Below are positions 42,201 through 49,603 of a stretch of 64,000 bases of DNA, piece by piece. The notes under the pieces were generated by a model, which was given only the letters and a program-made list of their open reading frames with translations, was not told the origin of the DNA and did no database searches. Each line of letters starts with the position of its first letter. The stretch's first letter is position 1. This DNA is from Flavonifractor sp. An306 (GTDB taxonomy: Bacteria; Bacillota; Clostridia; Oscillospirales; Oscillospiraceae), in assembly GCF_002159455.1 (NCBI RefSeq), contig NZ_NFIQ01000003.1, positions 1 through 64,000 of the forward strand, given 5' to 3'. Made by a program: the position numbers and the translations under genes.

Positions 42201-43011
42201 GGCCCACGGCGGACAGGTCGTACCGGCGGGGGTCGAAGAACAGGGCGTTGAGCAGGCTCTCGGCGGAGTCCACCGTGGGGGGCTCGCCGGGACGCAGCTT
42301 GCGGTAGATCTCCAGCAGGGCGTCCTCATAGGTTTTGCAGGCGTCCTTCTCCAGAGTGGCCACGATCCGGGGATCCTCGCCGAACAGCTCCAGAATCTCT
42401 GCGTCGGTCTTGGGACCCACCGCCCGGATCAGGCAGGTGATGGGCAGCTTGCGGTTTTTGTCGATGCGGACATAGAAGATGTCGGAAAGGTCGGTCTCAT
42501 ACTCCAGCCAGGCGCCCCGGTAGGGGATGACGGTGGTGGCGTAGGCCACGTTGCCCGCCTTATCCTCGGTGCGGGAGTAGTAGATGCCGGGGGAGCGGAC
42601 GATCTGGGAGACGATGACGCGCTCGGCGCCGTTGATGACGAAGGTGCCCGCCTTGGTCATCAGGGGGAAGTCGCCCATGAAGATCTCCTGCTCCTTGATC
42701 TCCTCGGTCTCCTTGTTGCGCAGGCGCACCCGGACCTTGATGGGGGCGGCATACGTGGCGTCCCGGGCCTTGCACTCCTCCACGGAGTACTTGGGGGGCT
42801 CATCCATGGAGTAGTCGATGAAGGAGAGCTCCAGGTTGCCCGCGTAGTCGCTGATGGAGGCCACATCCTTAAAGACCTCCCGCAGTCCCGTGTCCAGGAA
42901 CCACTGGTAGGAGTTCTTCTGCACCTCCAGGAGGTTGGGCATGTCCAGGATCTCCTCATGGCGGGCAAAGCTCTTGCGGAGGGTTTTGCCGTAGTAGACG
43001 TCCTTGACCAT
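39298..43011 (-). CDS. rpoB: DNA-directed RNA polymerase subunit beta
   Basis: This is the beta subunit, 1237 residues from ATG 43011 ([15 protein letters not shown]) with GAGGTG about 12 nt upstream. An in-frame extension to 43101 lies in the leader. The rifampicin pocket reads [18 protein letters not shown] followed by SALGPGGL, with the Asp, His and Ser positions most often changed in resistance all in the sensitive form. Other core segments are [10 protein letters not shown] and [12 protein letters not shown]. The last 80 residues form a very acidic low-complexity tail (runs such as DDDDDF and [11 protein letters not shown]) that goes beyond the usual end of the protein. rpoC follows after 22 bp. 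Confidence 0.97.
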   Translation of the reverse strand: MVKDVYYGKTLRKSFARHEEILDMPNLLEVQKNSYQWFLDTGLREVFKDVASISDYAGNLELSFIDYSMDEPPKYSVEECKARDATYAAPIKVRVRLRNKETEEIKEQEIFMGDFPLMTKAGTFVINGAERVIVSQIVRSPGIYYSRTEDKAGNVAYATTVIPYRGAWLEYETDLSDIFYVRIDKNRKLPITCLIRAVGPKTDAEILELFGEDPRIVATLEKDACKTYEDALLEIYRKLRPGEPPTVDSAESLLNALFFDPRRYDLSAVGRYKFNKKLSIWTRLAGQKLALPVADPMTGEILAEPGVVLTREQAWELDAKGVNEVMLDLDGTQIKVFSNHMVDMAGFVDFDPAECGITEKVRFTVLQELLQNYSGEELKDAIKERMDDLIPKHIIVDDIMASINYLNCLGHGVGNADDIDHLGNRRLRCVGELLQNQFRIGFSRMERVIRERMTIQDLDIVTPQSLINIRPVTAAIKEFFGSSPLSQFMDQTNPLAELTHKRRMSALGPGGLSRDRASFDVRDVHYSHYGRLCPIETPEGPNIGLISYLASYARINRYGFIEAPYRKVDKATGRVTDQVDYMTADIEDEYTIAQATEPLDENGCLVHDRITCRHRNEIIDVDRDQVDYIDVSPKMMFSIATAQIPFLENDDANRALMGANMQRQAVPLLTTQAPIVATGQEHKNCIDSEIAILAEEDGTVTKVAADAVSVRYDSGRVADYKLTKYLRSNHGTCINQRPIVDAGQRVEKGEVIVDGPSTSNGEIALGKNILMGFMTWEGYNYEDAILLNERMVKEDVFTSIHIEEYETESRDTKLGPEEITRDIPNVGEDALKDLDERGIIRVGAEVRAGDILVGKVTPKGETDLTAEERLLRAIFGEKAREVRDTSLKVPHGESGIIVDVKVFTREAGDELSPGVNMVVRVYIAQKRKISVGDKMAGRHGNKGVVSRILPQEDMPFLPDGTPLDIVLNPLGVPSRMNIGQVLEVHLGYAAKTLGWKVATPVFNGADEKDIAETLKMAGLRPDGKSWLYDGRTGERFDNPVTVGYVYFLKLHHLVDDKIHARSTGPYSLVTQQPLGGKAQFGGQRFGEMEVWALEAYGAAYTLQEILTVKSDDVTGRVRTYESIVKGHNVPKPGVPESFKVLIKELQSLCLDMKVLDDQGNEIELKDDDEDTYQPGKFRDDDDDFYGYNAGGESDFAAAGYTLKEGSDDDDLIAEDSDEDGDDDFSDDDFGDGADDME

Positions 43012-43250
43012 CGTAGAAAAAACACCTCGTTTTCTTTGTCTGGGAACCGCCGGGGAGGGGCGGATCCCGGTTTCCGTCGGCTGCTTTTCGTCGAACCGCA
43101 CGAACCGGGCGGTTCAATCCGGGTGCTGCACACCCGGGCGGGTGGATAAAATGTTAAAATATCCTCTTGCGCTTCGCCGTGCCCTGTGCTATGATGAGGC
43201 ACAGCATGGGAGACTAGCGAAAAAACGCGGTTTGGACATAAGAGCGTTTA
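43012..43250 (-). promoter_or_regulatory. long structured rpoB leader
   Basis: About 230 nt lie between the promoter and the rpoB ATG, with no gene. Several hairpins are possible, for example CCGGGTG / CACCCGG at 43119-43137, GAACCG / GGTTC at about 43102-43115, and CTGTGC / GCACAG near 43185-43205. I saw no terminator inside it. Confidence 0.5.
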
Positions 43251-43280
43251 AGTATACCATGTAACAGTTGGAAATGTCAA
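43251..43280 (-). promoter_or_regulatory. rpoBC promoter
   Basis: On the minus strand, consensus TTGACA (43275-43280), 18 nt, TATACT (43251-43256). Confidence 0.82.
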
Positions 43281-43296
43281 TAGAATTTTGTGGAAG

Positions 43297-43320
43297 CCTG
43301 GGGTATGCCCAGGTTTTTTT
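43297..43320 (+). terminator. hairpin with T7 tract at the element junction
   Basis: CCTGGG / CCCAGG stem with a 5-nt loop and seven T residues on the plus strand. No plus-strand gene precedes it. On the minus strand it lacks a T tract. The T7 run followed by CTGC and AAAAA looks like a Tn916-type target. Confidence 0.6.
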
Positions 43321-43364
43321 CTGCAAAAAGTTTTACCGATTTTCTGATTATCTTTTCAAATCTC

Positions 43365-43413
43365 CGCAAATGTCGGAAAGGCTTGGAATATCAAGCATTT
43401 CCGGCATTTTGCG
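43365..43413. repeat. imperfect 21-22-bp inverted repeat near the int end
   Basis: Arms beginning CGCAAATGTCGG and its near complement, with one gap and two mismatches around a six-base centre, followed on the plus strand by TTTT. It may be an end structure of the element or a weak terminator. Confidence 0.6.
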
Positions 43414-43468
43414 TTTTGGAAGATACCCCGCATATCATGGCATTTCGGAGCCTCACTTGGCGTTGAAA

Positions 43469-43508
43469 AGTAGTAAAACCGTAGTAGAAACGGCGGCTTA
43501 CTACTACG
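43469..43508. repeat. integrase arm-type repeats
   Basis: AGTAGTAAAAC (43469-43479) and CGTAGTAGAAAC (43480-43491) are direct copies, and CTTACTACTACG (43497-43508) is inverted and overlaps the int stop. The AGTAGTAAA core resembles the DR2 arm sites bound by the Tn916 integrase N-terminal domain. Confidence 0.6.
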
Positions 43509-44697
43509 CCGCCAGCCTGTCCATCGCCGCCTTTGCAGAGGCGTAATCCGCATGAGCGTAATAGTTCAGCGTCATGGTGATGTTGGAATGTCCCATGATG
43601 TATTGCAGGTCTTTGGGGTTCATTCCAGCATGGGCAAGCCGAGTACAGAAAGTGTGCCGCATGGTATGGGGCGTGATGTTCGGCAGGGCCTCATCAGGCT
43701 TGTGGTGCTTGTTGTACTTCCTGACAAGCCCCTGGAACATGCTCTCGTAGCAGGACGCCGTTTTGGGAAGGCCGCTCTGGTTGAGGAACAGGAAGTTGGT
43801 GTAGCCCCCGATATTGACCGGAGCGGCCTTGCCTCTGTTCTTCACAGCCCGCTTCAACGCCTGGTAGACCTTCTCGCTCATGGGGATCTGCCGCGCACCC
43901 TTTTTGGTCTTTGGCTCGTCCACATAGTAGCCGAGCTCGCTGTCCCGCAGGAGCTGGTGGTCCACATGGATGCAGCGGTTTTCAAAATCCAGGTCCGTTG
44001 TTAATCCGCACAGCTCGGAAACGCGGAGGCCAGTTCCCAGCAGAATGATGATCTCATCACAATACTTCCGGTAGACCGGGTCGCTGCCGGCGAAGGCCAG
44101 GAGGCGGTCCTCCTGTTCCTGGGTCAGCGCGGCCTTTTCCTCCGTGTCATCCTCCAGGACATCGGCTATGGCGAAGTTGAACGGGTTTTTGCGGATGCAG
44201 TCATCCTCGATCGCCGTGTAGAAGGCAGCCTTCAAAGACCGTTTCCAGTTGCTGACGGTCTTGTAGGCGTAGCCCTTCTCGCTCATCCTGATGGCCCATT
44301 CCTTGGCGTCCGACAGCTTTACACTGTCAATGCTTCGGGAACCCAAGGGGTCCTCTTTCAGAACGGACATCAGGTATTCCCGGCCCTTCTCGGTGCTCCG
44401 CTTGACATTCTTCCGATGGCTGTTCTGCCGGGCGTAAAGCTGGCAGACCGTCATCTTCTTGCCGATGGTGTCGATCCCATCGTTAATGTCACGCAGGATC
44501 TCCTTCACCTTCTCACGGAGCGAAGCATCGTCCCGCTTGCCTGTGGGGGTCTTGTCGGTGGGCACCAGTTTCCAGGCATACACGAATTGAGTTTTACCGC
44601 AGGCGTCCGTGTACTTGTAAGCGTATCTTCCGTCTTTTCTCTGGCTCTCTCCAGTTCTTAAAATTCGACCTTTGCTATCGCGTCTTTTCTCTGACAT
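43504..44697 (-). CDS. int: Tn916-family tyrosine integrase
   Basis: The 397-residue tyrosine recombinase closely resembles Tn916 Int. It opens MSEKRRDSKGRILRTGESQR (arm-binding domain), has the SAM-like core-binding domain (SVKLSDAKEWAIRMSEKGYA), and a catalytic domain with the first Arg in LLGTGLRVSELCGL, Lys in EPKTKKGARQIPM, H-x-x-R in HTMRHTFCTRLAHAG, His in MGHSNITMT and nucleophile Tyr in LNYYAHADYASA. All catalytic residues are intact. It performs excision and integration through a circular form with coupling sequences. The stop codon lies inside the arm-type repeats, and xis is 88 bp upstream. Confidence 0.97.
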   Translation of the reverse strand: MSEKRRDSKGRILRTGESQRKDGRYAYKYTDACGKTQFVYAWKLVPTDKTPTGKRDDASLREKVKEILRDINDGIDTIGKKMTVCQLYARQNSHRKNVKRSTEKGREYLMSVLKEDPLGSRSIDSVKLSDAKEWAIRMSEKGYAYKTVSNWKRSLKAAFYTAIEDDCIRKNPFNFAIADVLEDDTEEKAALTQEQEDRLLAFAGSDPVYRKYCDEIIILLGTGLRVSELCGLTTDLDFENRCIHVDHQLLRDSELGYYVDEPKTKKGARQIPMSEKVYQALKRAVKNRGKAAPVNIGGYTNFLFLNQSGLPKTASCYESMFQGLVRKYNKHHKPDEALPNITPHTMRHTFCTRLAHAGMNPKDLQYIMGHSNITMTLNYYAHADYASAKAAMDRLAA

Positions 44698-44785
44698 GAT
44701 GTAAAGCTCCCTTCCATCGCTGGAATGAGCCTCGATACGCTATCATTATTATACCGCGCCCTGGGCTCATTGTCAGCCGGCTTCG

Positions 44786-44989
44786 TCAAATAACCTCCAG
44801 CTCGTCGATGACTTTCTCAAACTGCTTGCGCTTGATCTGGAGGCGGTTGCCGTTCATGATGAGCCAGTTGGCGTCAGGGTTTTCCTCGGCTAACCTGCGG
44901 AGCTTCTTTTCCCCAATGCGGAAATATCTGGACGCCTCCTCAATGGAGAGCGTGTATTTTTGCCAGATAGGAATATCGTTCGTGTTCAA
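44786..44989 (-). CDS. xis: Tn916-family excisionase
   Basis: The 67-residue winged-helix DNA-bending protein directs Int toward excision. The sequence [20 protein letters not shown] and later [11 protein letters not shown]-like positions (here [19 protein letters not shown]) match Tn916 Xis almost position by position, including the length of 67 residues. The start is TTG 44989 ([10 protein letters not shown]), chosen because AGGAGG is 8 nt upstream and the length then matches the family. The reading frame is open further upstream but without homology. It lies just upstream of int on the same strand. Confidence 0.95.
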   Translation of the reverse strand: MNTNDIPIWQKYTLSIEEASRYFRIGEKKLRRLAEENPDANWLIMNGNRLQIKRKQFEKVIDELEVI

Positions 44990-45391
44990 ATACAACACCT
45001 CCTGTAAATTTGCGCGTCCCCTTTCAGAGGACGGTGTTGCAAAAAATAAGAGGCAGAAAACGGATGGCTGCTGGCACAGCTCCACGGGAATTTCACCCCG
45101 GCCCATGCTGATGGGTGCGGCGCACGATGCTTTGCGGGCGTCCAATGCGCGAGTATCTTTGACCTGCCTGTATGTCATCGCCCGCAGAGTGCCGCGTCCG
45201 CTTTGCGGCCTGGTGTGGATCGCTCGCTCCCGGAGGGGAAGTCATGGCGCACCGGCCGTATGGCTCGATACAGGACAGAATGTATCCGTCTGCCTTATGC
45301 TGCGCCGGAGGCCTCCCGCCGGGCTTTCTTTGTCAAGGAGCTATAACGGGACGCCGCGTGGAAAGGGGGACACGCAGCGCCCGGCCCTGGA
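44990..45391. other. 400-bp stretch with no supported gene
   Basis: Between xis and the small HTH gene. Several reading frames are open on both strands because of the base composition, but none has a credible start with a ribosome site plus a recognisable protein. It may hold the int/xis promoter or an RNA. No strong hairpin with a T tract was found. Confidence 0.6.
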
Positions 45392-45634
45392 TCAGCTCAG
45401 GTCAAAATCCAGGATGGAAATAATCAGCTTTGCTTCCAGCCGACCGCGCAGATCTTCGTCCACCTGGGGACGGGGATAGCCGTCAGGGCCATAGCTCGTC
45501 CGTGTAGACAGCGCGGCGATGTAGCCGGAGTAATGCCGGACTACCCGGTTCACCGCTTCGGGGTCGCCTCCGACAGCGGCGGCGATCACCGGGTAAGGGA
45601 TCAGCGATGCCCGCGTGCACGCAGATTTAGTCAT
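45392..45634 (-). CDS. conjugative-transposon helix-turn-helix protein (Tn916 Orf8-like)
   Basis: The 80-residue protein is of the small HTH type found in Tn916-family elements. The sequence reads MTKSACTRASLIPYPVIAAA, then GDPEAVNRVVRHYSGYIAAL and VDEDLRGRLEAKLIISIL, the family's helical layout. It is thought to work with the adjacent sigma-like protein in controlling transfer genes. ATG 45634 has GGGAGGTG upstream and overlaps the end of the sigma gene by 8 bp, a typical coupled pair. Confidence 0.85.
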   Translation of the reverse strand: MTKSACTRASLIPYPVIAAAVGGDPEAVNRVVRHYSGYIAALSTRTSYGPDGYPRPQVDEDLRGRLEAKLIISILDFDLS

Positions 45635-46175
45635 CCGCTTCACCTCCCATCAGCTCCTTCAGCAGCCGATAGGCTTTATGCCTGCGGGTATTGACCGTCC
45701 GACGGGGCATATTTATGTACCTGGCGATCTGTGCGTCGGTCATCCGCAGGAACCAGTGCATCATAAAGATTTCCCGGTCCTCCTGGGCCAGCCCCAGAAG
45801 CGCCTCGGCCAGCCCGTCGTCCTCTATAAGGATCACGGCCCCGCCCACAGGGAAGGTCGTGTATTCCCACGGGTAGCGGTCATATACCGCAAGCTGGGCC
45901 ATTTCTGCCTCGGACAGTTCTTCCAAAGATGTGAAACGCTTCTGGCGCCGGCTGATCTGGCGATAGCCGTTGCACGCCTCGCATTTCAGCACCTTCTTGC
46001 AGTAGCTGTCAAAGGCGTACTGCTTGTGCTCGTAGTGGCGGTCAGGTTTCAAGTTCTCACCTCCCTTCGTGCCGGGAGGCAATTCTTTTCTTCCCCTTTC
46101 GCTCACTACTCGTTCACGAGAGGTCCTGTTTGGCTGGTTTTCGGGATCTATCTGAAAAAATTTTTTGCCGCTCAT
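45627..46175 (-). CDS. sigma-70-like regulator (Tn916 Orf7-like)
   Basis: The C-terminal half has region 4 of sigma factors: LAEALLGLAQEDREIFMMHW and the helix-turn-helix MTDAQIARYINMPRRTVNTRR. Two starts are credible. ATG 46175 after AAAGGAG gives 182 residues with a basic N-terminal extension (MSGKKFFQIDPENQPN). TTG 46052 after GGGAGGTGA gives about 141 residues (LKPDRHYEHKQYAFDSYCKK), which is the usual length and opening of the family. A pair of cysteines (LKCEACNG) follows. It is probably the transcription activator of transfer or excision genes of the element. The small HTH gene overlaps its end. Confidence 0.85.
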   Translation of the reverse strand: MSGKKFFQIDPENQPNRTSRERVVSERGRKELPPGTKGGENLKPDRHYEHKQYAFDSYCKKVLKCEACNGYRQISRRQKRFTSLEELSEAEMAQLAVYDRYPWEYTTFPVGGAVILIEDDGLAEALLGLAQEDREIFMMHWFLRMTDAQIARYINMPRRTVNTRRHKAYRLLKELMGGEADD

Positions 46176-46298
46176 ACTTGGCTCCTTTCGTTTCGTTCTG
46201 GTTGACAGGCCGGAACGAAACGGGGCGGGGAGCGGCAGCCCACGCCCAGGCGCAGGCGGTCACGGGGACGGGCTTTGTTGGATATGAGCCGCAGTATA

Positions 46299-46340
46299 TA
46301 AAAAGCGAGCCATAACTCACTTTCATGAGCATGGCTCGCT
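46299..46340 (-). terminator. hairpin/terminator in the sigma-gene leader, with an operator in its loop
   Basis: Perfect 10-bp stem (AGCGAGCCAT and complement) whose 17-nt loop contains operator copy 1. It is followed by TTTTTATA on the minus strand, ahead of the sigma-like gene. Confidence 0.7.
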
Positions 46341-46478
46341 ACTGCGTTATTGGAATATTTTTCGTAGTGGCATGGGCGTCCGCCGTACAAGAGGCGAACC
46401 CCGCCTTATTTTGACCTCCTTTGTGTTGGCGCTCTCATCCATATCTCCCTTTACTCTGAAATATGAGTTATAACTCAC

Positions 46479-46507
46479 TTTACATGAGTTCTATGGTTAT
46501 TTATATG
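46479..46507 (+). promoter_or_regulatory. promoter of the XRE gene
   Basis: TTTACA (46479-46484), 17 nt, TATATG (46502-46507). The -35 box lies inside operator copy 2, so bound repressor would block it. Confidence 0.6.
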
Positions 46508-46547
46508 AGCGGAAGCACACCCTACAATGATGTAGAGGTGATGTGCA

Positions 46548-46877
46548 GTGAACAATCCGCTGGATCTATTTGCATGGAAGGTGCGGTCAGAACGGAAGCG
46601 GCAGCATCTGACGCAAAAACAGTTAGCTGAACGCCTCGGTATGAACCCCCGCACGATCATAGATTTGGAGGCCTGTCAGAGTAATCCGAAATTTGAAACG
46701 GTGGTCCTTGTCGCCAAAGAACTGAATATCAGCGTGGACGCCGCCATCTTCCCGGAAATGGTAAATCAGACAGTCTCGAAAACAGTCGTGGACTTCTTTG
46801 CCGGGAAAAGCGAAGCAGAGATTGAAAAATTTATCGCGCTCTGCAAACAGGCGGAAGCCTTCCAGAAAGACGAGTAA
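46548..46877 (+). CDS. XRE-family transcriptional regulator
   Basis: The 109-residue protein has an N-terminal HTH of the Cro/CI type (residues about 10-65): LTQKQLAERLGMNPRTIIDLE, then CQSNPKFETVVLVAKELNIS. The C-terminal 40 residues are helical and probably dimerise. The start is GTG 46548 after AGAGGTGATG. It is divergent from the sigma-like gene, and its promoter contains repeated operators, so it probably represses itself and the element's early genes. A terminator overlaps its stop codon. Confidence 0.9.
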   Translation: MNNPLDLFAWKVRSERKRQHLTQKQLAERLGMNPRTIIDLEACQSNPKFETVVLVAKELNISVDAAIFPEMVNQTVSKTVVDFFAGKSEAEIEKFIALCKQAEAFQKDE

Positions 46878-46916
46878 CGCGGTCGGGTTCGATGTGCCCG
46901 GCCGCGTTACTGTTTT
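46873..46916 (+). terminator. terminator of the XRE gene
   Basis: 15-bp stem with one mismatch (46873-46911) whose left arm includes the TAA stop, followed by TTTT. It separates the converging XRE and DtxR-family genes. Confidence 0.75.
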
Positions 46917-46938
46917 ACCCGTTTGCTATGCGGGCAGA

Positions 46939-47310
46939 TCATTCTTTCCTTGTTTTATAGGCATCGCGCAGACGCTCGAAGGACTCCTGGCTGATGACAT
47001 GCTCCATCCGGCAGGCATCCCTTTCCGCCGTTTCCGGGTCTACGCCGGCTTCAATCAGTCGGTCAGTAAAGAAGCGGTGCTTTTCGTAGATCTGCTCCGC
47101 CACTTCCCGGCCCACATCAGTCAGGTGCAGGAAATAGTCGCTGTCCATCGTCAGGAAACCCCCGTCCCGCAGGGTCGCCACCGCATGGCATACGCTGGGC
47201 TTTGTGACCTCCAGGTGCCGGGCAACATCCACGGAGCGCACCATTCCCATCTTCTTATGGAGAACAAGTATGGCCTCCAGATAGTCCTCCCCGGACGCAT
47301 GAAGTTTCAT
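46939..47310 (-). CDS. DtxR-family metal-dependent regulator
   Basis: The 123-residue metalloregulator has a winged HTH (VRSVDVARHLEVTKPSVCHA) and a dimerisation/metal domain. The ligand segment reads DACRMEHVIS, i.e. Cys-x2-Glu-His as in iron-sensing DtxR/IdeR (ACRWEHVMS), whereas manganese-sensing MntR has an acidic residue in place of that Cys. I infer iron sensing. There is no SH3 domain. ATG 47310 has AGGAGG upstream. It is the last gene of the cargo 1 run, 16 bp after the TetR gene. A DtxR-family gene also controls the equibactin locus on ICESe2 of Streptococcus equi, as I recall it. Confidence 0.9.
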   Translation of the reverse strand: MKLHASGEDYLEAILVLHKKMGMVRSVDVARHLEVTKPSVCHAVATLRDGGFLTMDSDYFLHLTDVGREVAEQIYEKHRFFTDRLIEAGVDPETAERDACRMEHVISQESFERLRDAYKTRKE

Positions 47311-47326
47311 TGCAACCTCCTAATCG

Positions 47327-47854
47327 TCAATTTTTTGTGGGTGCAAAGAACTTTTCTAATGTGCCAATACATTTCCGAGTCGTTCCAAAATCGTAATTAC
47401 AGCGGATAATCTCGAAAAAACTTGACAGATATGCTTTCGATAGCAGCCAGCAAAGATTTTCTGCATGATTGCTTTTCAATAAACGCTGATAAATGATTTT
47501 TCTTACGACATCGTAAAATTTATCGTAATAGGAAGTACATTTGCAACGGACAACTATCCTGAACACATCCAAATGCAGATAGATGAATACTAAACATGGT
47601 TTAGGAATTACTGATTGTTCAGCACCTATGGGAGAAGTATTTAGCATTTCCAGAAACTTCATTGAGTCGGGTACAACAACAGCCTCATATAACTCGCTTT
47701 TTCCTGAAAACCGGTGATAAAATGCCCCCGTTGTTATACCTGCACGATGGCATATAACCTTTAGTGATGCGCCTTGGTATCCGTTTTGCAAAAAATTTTT
47801 CTTTGCACTCTCTATAATTCTTAAAGTTGTTTCGTCATGTGATACATCCTTCAT
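47327..47854 (-). CDS. TetR-family regulator
   Basis: The 175-residue protein has the TetR N-terminal HTH: TTLRIIESAKKNFLQNGYQG, ASLKVICHRAGITTGAFYHR, FSGKSELYEAV. The C-terminal ligand-binding domain is divergent and rather cysteine-rich. The ATG abuts the stop of the upstream ABC gene, so it is translated as part of the transporter operon and could respond to the transported compound. Its base composition is clearly lower in G+C than the core genome. Confidence 0.9.
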   Translation of the reverse strand: MKDVSHDETTLRIIESAKKNFLQNGYQGASLKVICHRAGITTGAFYHRFSGKSELYEAVVVPDSMKFLEMLNTSPIGAEQSVIPKPCLVFIYLHLDVFRIVVRCKCTSYYDKFYDVVRKIIYQRLLKSNHAENLCWLLSKAYLSSFFEIIRCNYDFGTTRKCIGTLEKFFAPTKN

Positions 47855-49603
47855 TTAGACCAGGCTCCATCCAGCAGCATTCTTTCGAATATTGACGAAA
47901 TCCTGATAGATACCCGGCTGCTCCAGAAGTTCCTCGTGGGTGCCATGCTGTGCGATTTGGCCGTTGTCAATTACCAGGATTTGATCGGCATTTTGAATGG
48001 TATTCAAGCGGTGAGCAATCACAAGCAAGGTCTTACCCTTTACCAACTCCGAAATAGCCTCTTGAATATAGCTTTCATTGTCGGTATCAACACTTGCGGT
48101 AGCTTCGTCCAAAATAACGATAGGCGCATCCTTCAAGATGCAGCGCGCAATCGAAATTCGCTGTTTCTCACCGCCGGAAAGAGTAGCGCCGCCTTCACCC
48201 ACCACGGTTTTGAACCCGTCAGGCAAAGCCATGATGAAATCATAGCAGCGGGCTTTTTTTGCCGCTTCATATACTTCTTCCTCCGTGGCATCCGGTTTTC
48301 CCATGCTGATGTTGTTATAGATCGTATCCTGGAACAAATACACCCTCTGGAACACCATACTGATTTGATCCATCAGCTCCGACAGGGGTACATTCCGAAT
48401 ATCCACACCTCTAATTGCCACGCTGCCGGATTTTACATCCCACAACCGGGCCAGCAGATTTGCGATAGTGGATTTGCCGCCACCGGAAGGACCGACCAGG
48501 GCCGTCATAGAGTTTTTCTTCATAGTGAAATTGATATGGTGCAGCACTTCTTTGTCCTGATAGGCAAAAACAACATCGCTAAACTGTACTTCCGGCTGCC
48601 CTGGTTGTGCCTGGGAAGGCAAGTGCTGCTTACCAGTATCGGGGAGTTCCGGCTCATCCAATACCGCTTCAATGCGATCCAATGCCGCGTTCATTACAGT
48701 CAGGCGAGATGCCTCGCCATAGAGTGCTTTCAGCGGTCCAAATAAATCAAATACGAACAACAGAACGCCAAGGACATAAGCCAGGGAAAGGCCGCCATTC
48801 TGTTCCAGAAAGATTGCCAGCCCGAAGATTGCCGCAATACCAATGCCATAAAGGATATTCAGCCCCATGGTCCAGGGGGTCATTTTTCTCTCAAAGGCAA
48901 GAGAGGTATTTCTGGATCGCTTGAAATTCCCAGTTAATTCTTCCGACTTCTCACCCAGCAGGTTATAGCTCTTGATGACACCGATCCCTTCTACAAAGGA
49001 CAATACCGCATCGGTCAGTCGCTCACTTTGCTCCTGGCGGCCTGCGGCTTCGCGTAGGGAGACCTTGTTCATTCCTTTTGACACCAGCCATGCCAAAAGC
49101 GTCACGATGGCAGCAATTAAGCCGAGTTGCCAGTTCAGATAGAACATGAACACCAGGAGAACCAGGGCGGACAGGAGATAGCTCATCATGTTTCCCAAGG
49201 TACTCATGGCAACTTCTTCGATAAATACCATGTCGGTGCTGAGAACCGAGCTAATCTTGCCAATATTGCCGGAGGTAAAATATCCCATAGGCAGTTTTCG
49301 GAGGTGCCCGCCCAGCTCCATTCGCTTGTCAGCAAACATCAGGTAGCCCGCTGCGCTCTGCAAACTGTCACTAAGATAGTGTACCAGCATCTGAATCAAC
49401 ACAGATGCTCCAAGACCAAGCCCCACATAAAGGCAGGTCTGCCCAGTCAAAGTCCCGGCGGCAAAACCGCTCAAAACCACAAAGGCCAGAAAAATCGGCA
49501 TTTTGGACAGAATTGACTCCAGAAAAGCGCATACAACAGCTCCCTGAATCCGCCCTTTATAGCGACCGGACAGTTTCAAAATTCTTGAAAACAGTGCAAA
49601 CAT
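47855..49603 (-). CDS. ABC half-transporter (YbtPQ/IrtAB-like), subunit 1
   Basis: The 582-residue protein has an N-terminal six-TM domain and a C-terminal ATPase: Walker A GPSGGGKST, signature LSGGEKQRISIARC, Walker B IVILDEATASVD, H-loop VIAHRLNT. It begins immediately after the stop of its partner gene, so the two should form a heterodimer. Pairs of this kind next to ECF-type genes occur in siderophore-uptake loci (YbtP/YbtQ, IrtA/IrtB, equibactin EqbH/I), where the exporter-like fold works as an importer. Export cannot be excluded from sequence alone. Confidence 0.9.
   Translation of the reverse strand: MFALFSRILKLSGRYKGRIQGAVVCAFLESILSKMPIFLAFVVLSGFAAGTLTGQTCLYVGLGLGASVLIQMLVHYLSDSLQSAAGYLMFADKRMELGGHLRKLPMGYFTSGNIGKISSVLSTDMVFIEEVAMSTLGNMMSYLLSALVLLVFMFYLNWQLGLIAAIVTLLAWLVSKGMNKVSLREAAGRQEQSERLTDAVLSFVEGIGVIKSYNLLGEKSEELTGNFKRSRNTSLAFERKMTPWTMGLNILYGIGIAAIFGLAIFLEQNGGLSLAYVLGVLLFVFDLFGPLKALYGEASRLTVMNAALDRIEAVLDEPELPDTGKQHLPSQAQPGQPEVQFSDVVFAYQDKEVLHHINFTMKKNSMTALVGPSGGGKSTIANLLARLWDVKSGSVAIRGVDIRNVPLSELMDQISMVFQRVYLFQDTIYNNISMGKPDATEEEVYEAAKKARCYDFIMALPDGFKTVVGEGGATLSGGEKQRISIARCILKDAPIVILDEATASVDTDNESYIQEAISELVKGKTLLVIAHRLNTIQNADQILVIDNGQIAQHGTHEELLEQPGIYQDFVNIRKNAAGWSLV

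Larger units (their letters stand above)
46176..46547. promoter_or_regulatory. divergent control region with repeated ATGAG operators
   Basis: This gene-free region lies between the sigma-like gene (minus) and the XRE gene (plus). Two long related copies are seen: CATAACTCACTTTCATGAG (46311-46329) and TATAACTCACTTTACATGAG (46469-46488). The second is preceded by the perfect palindrome GAGTTATAACTC (46465-46476). Extra half-sites ATATGAG occur near 46282, 46462 and 46503. This is consistent with autoregulation by the XRE protein. Confidence 0.65.

Noticed and set aside
39631-43149. 1172-codon plus-strand open frame opposite rpoB
   Set aside because: It is a Gly/Val/His-rich antisense shadow of rpoB with no ribosome site or family match.
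44808-45479. 223-codon plus-strand frame over xis and the gap
   Set aside because: Half of it is antisense to xis, and the rest has no homology or ribosome site.
46172-46390. 72-codon minus-strand frame ending at the sigma-gene ATG
   Set aside because: It starts with TTG about 25 nt from the nearest ribosome site and runs through the operator and terminator hairpin, so it is more likely leader DNA than a gene.
46939-47310. Manganese regulator MntR
   Set aside because: The metal-site segment has Cys-x2-Glu-His as in DtxR/IdeR, not the acidic residue of MntR, so iron sensing is the better reading.
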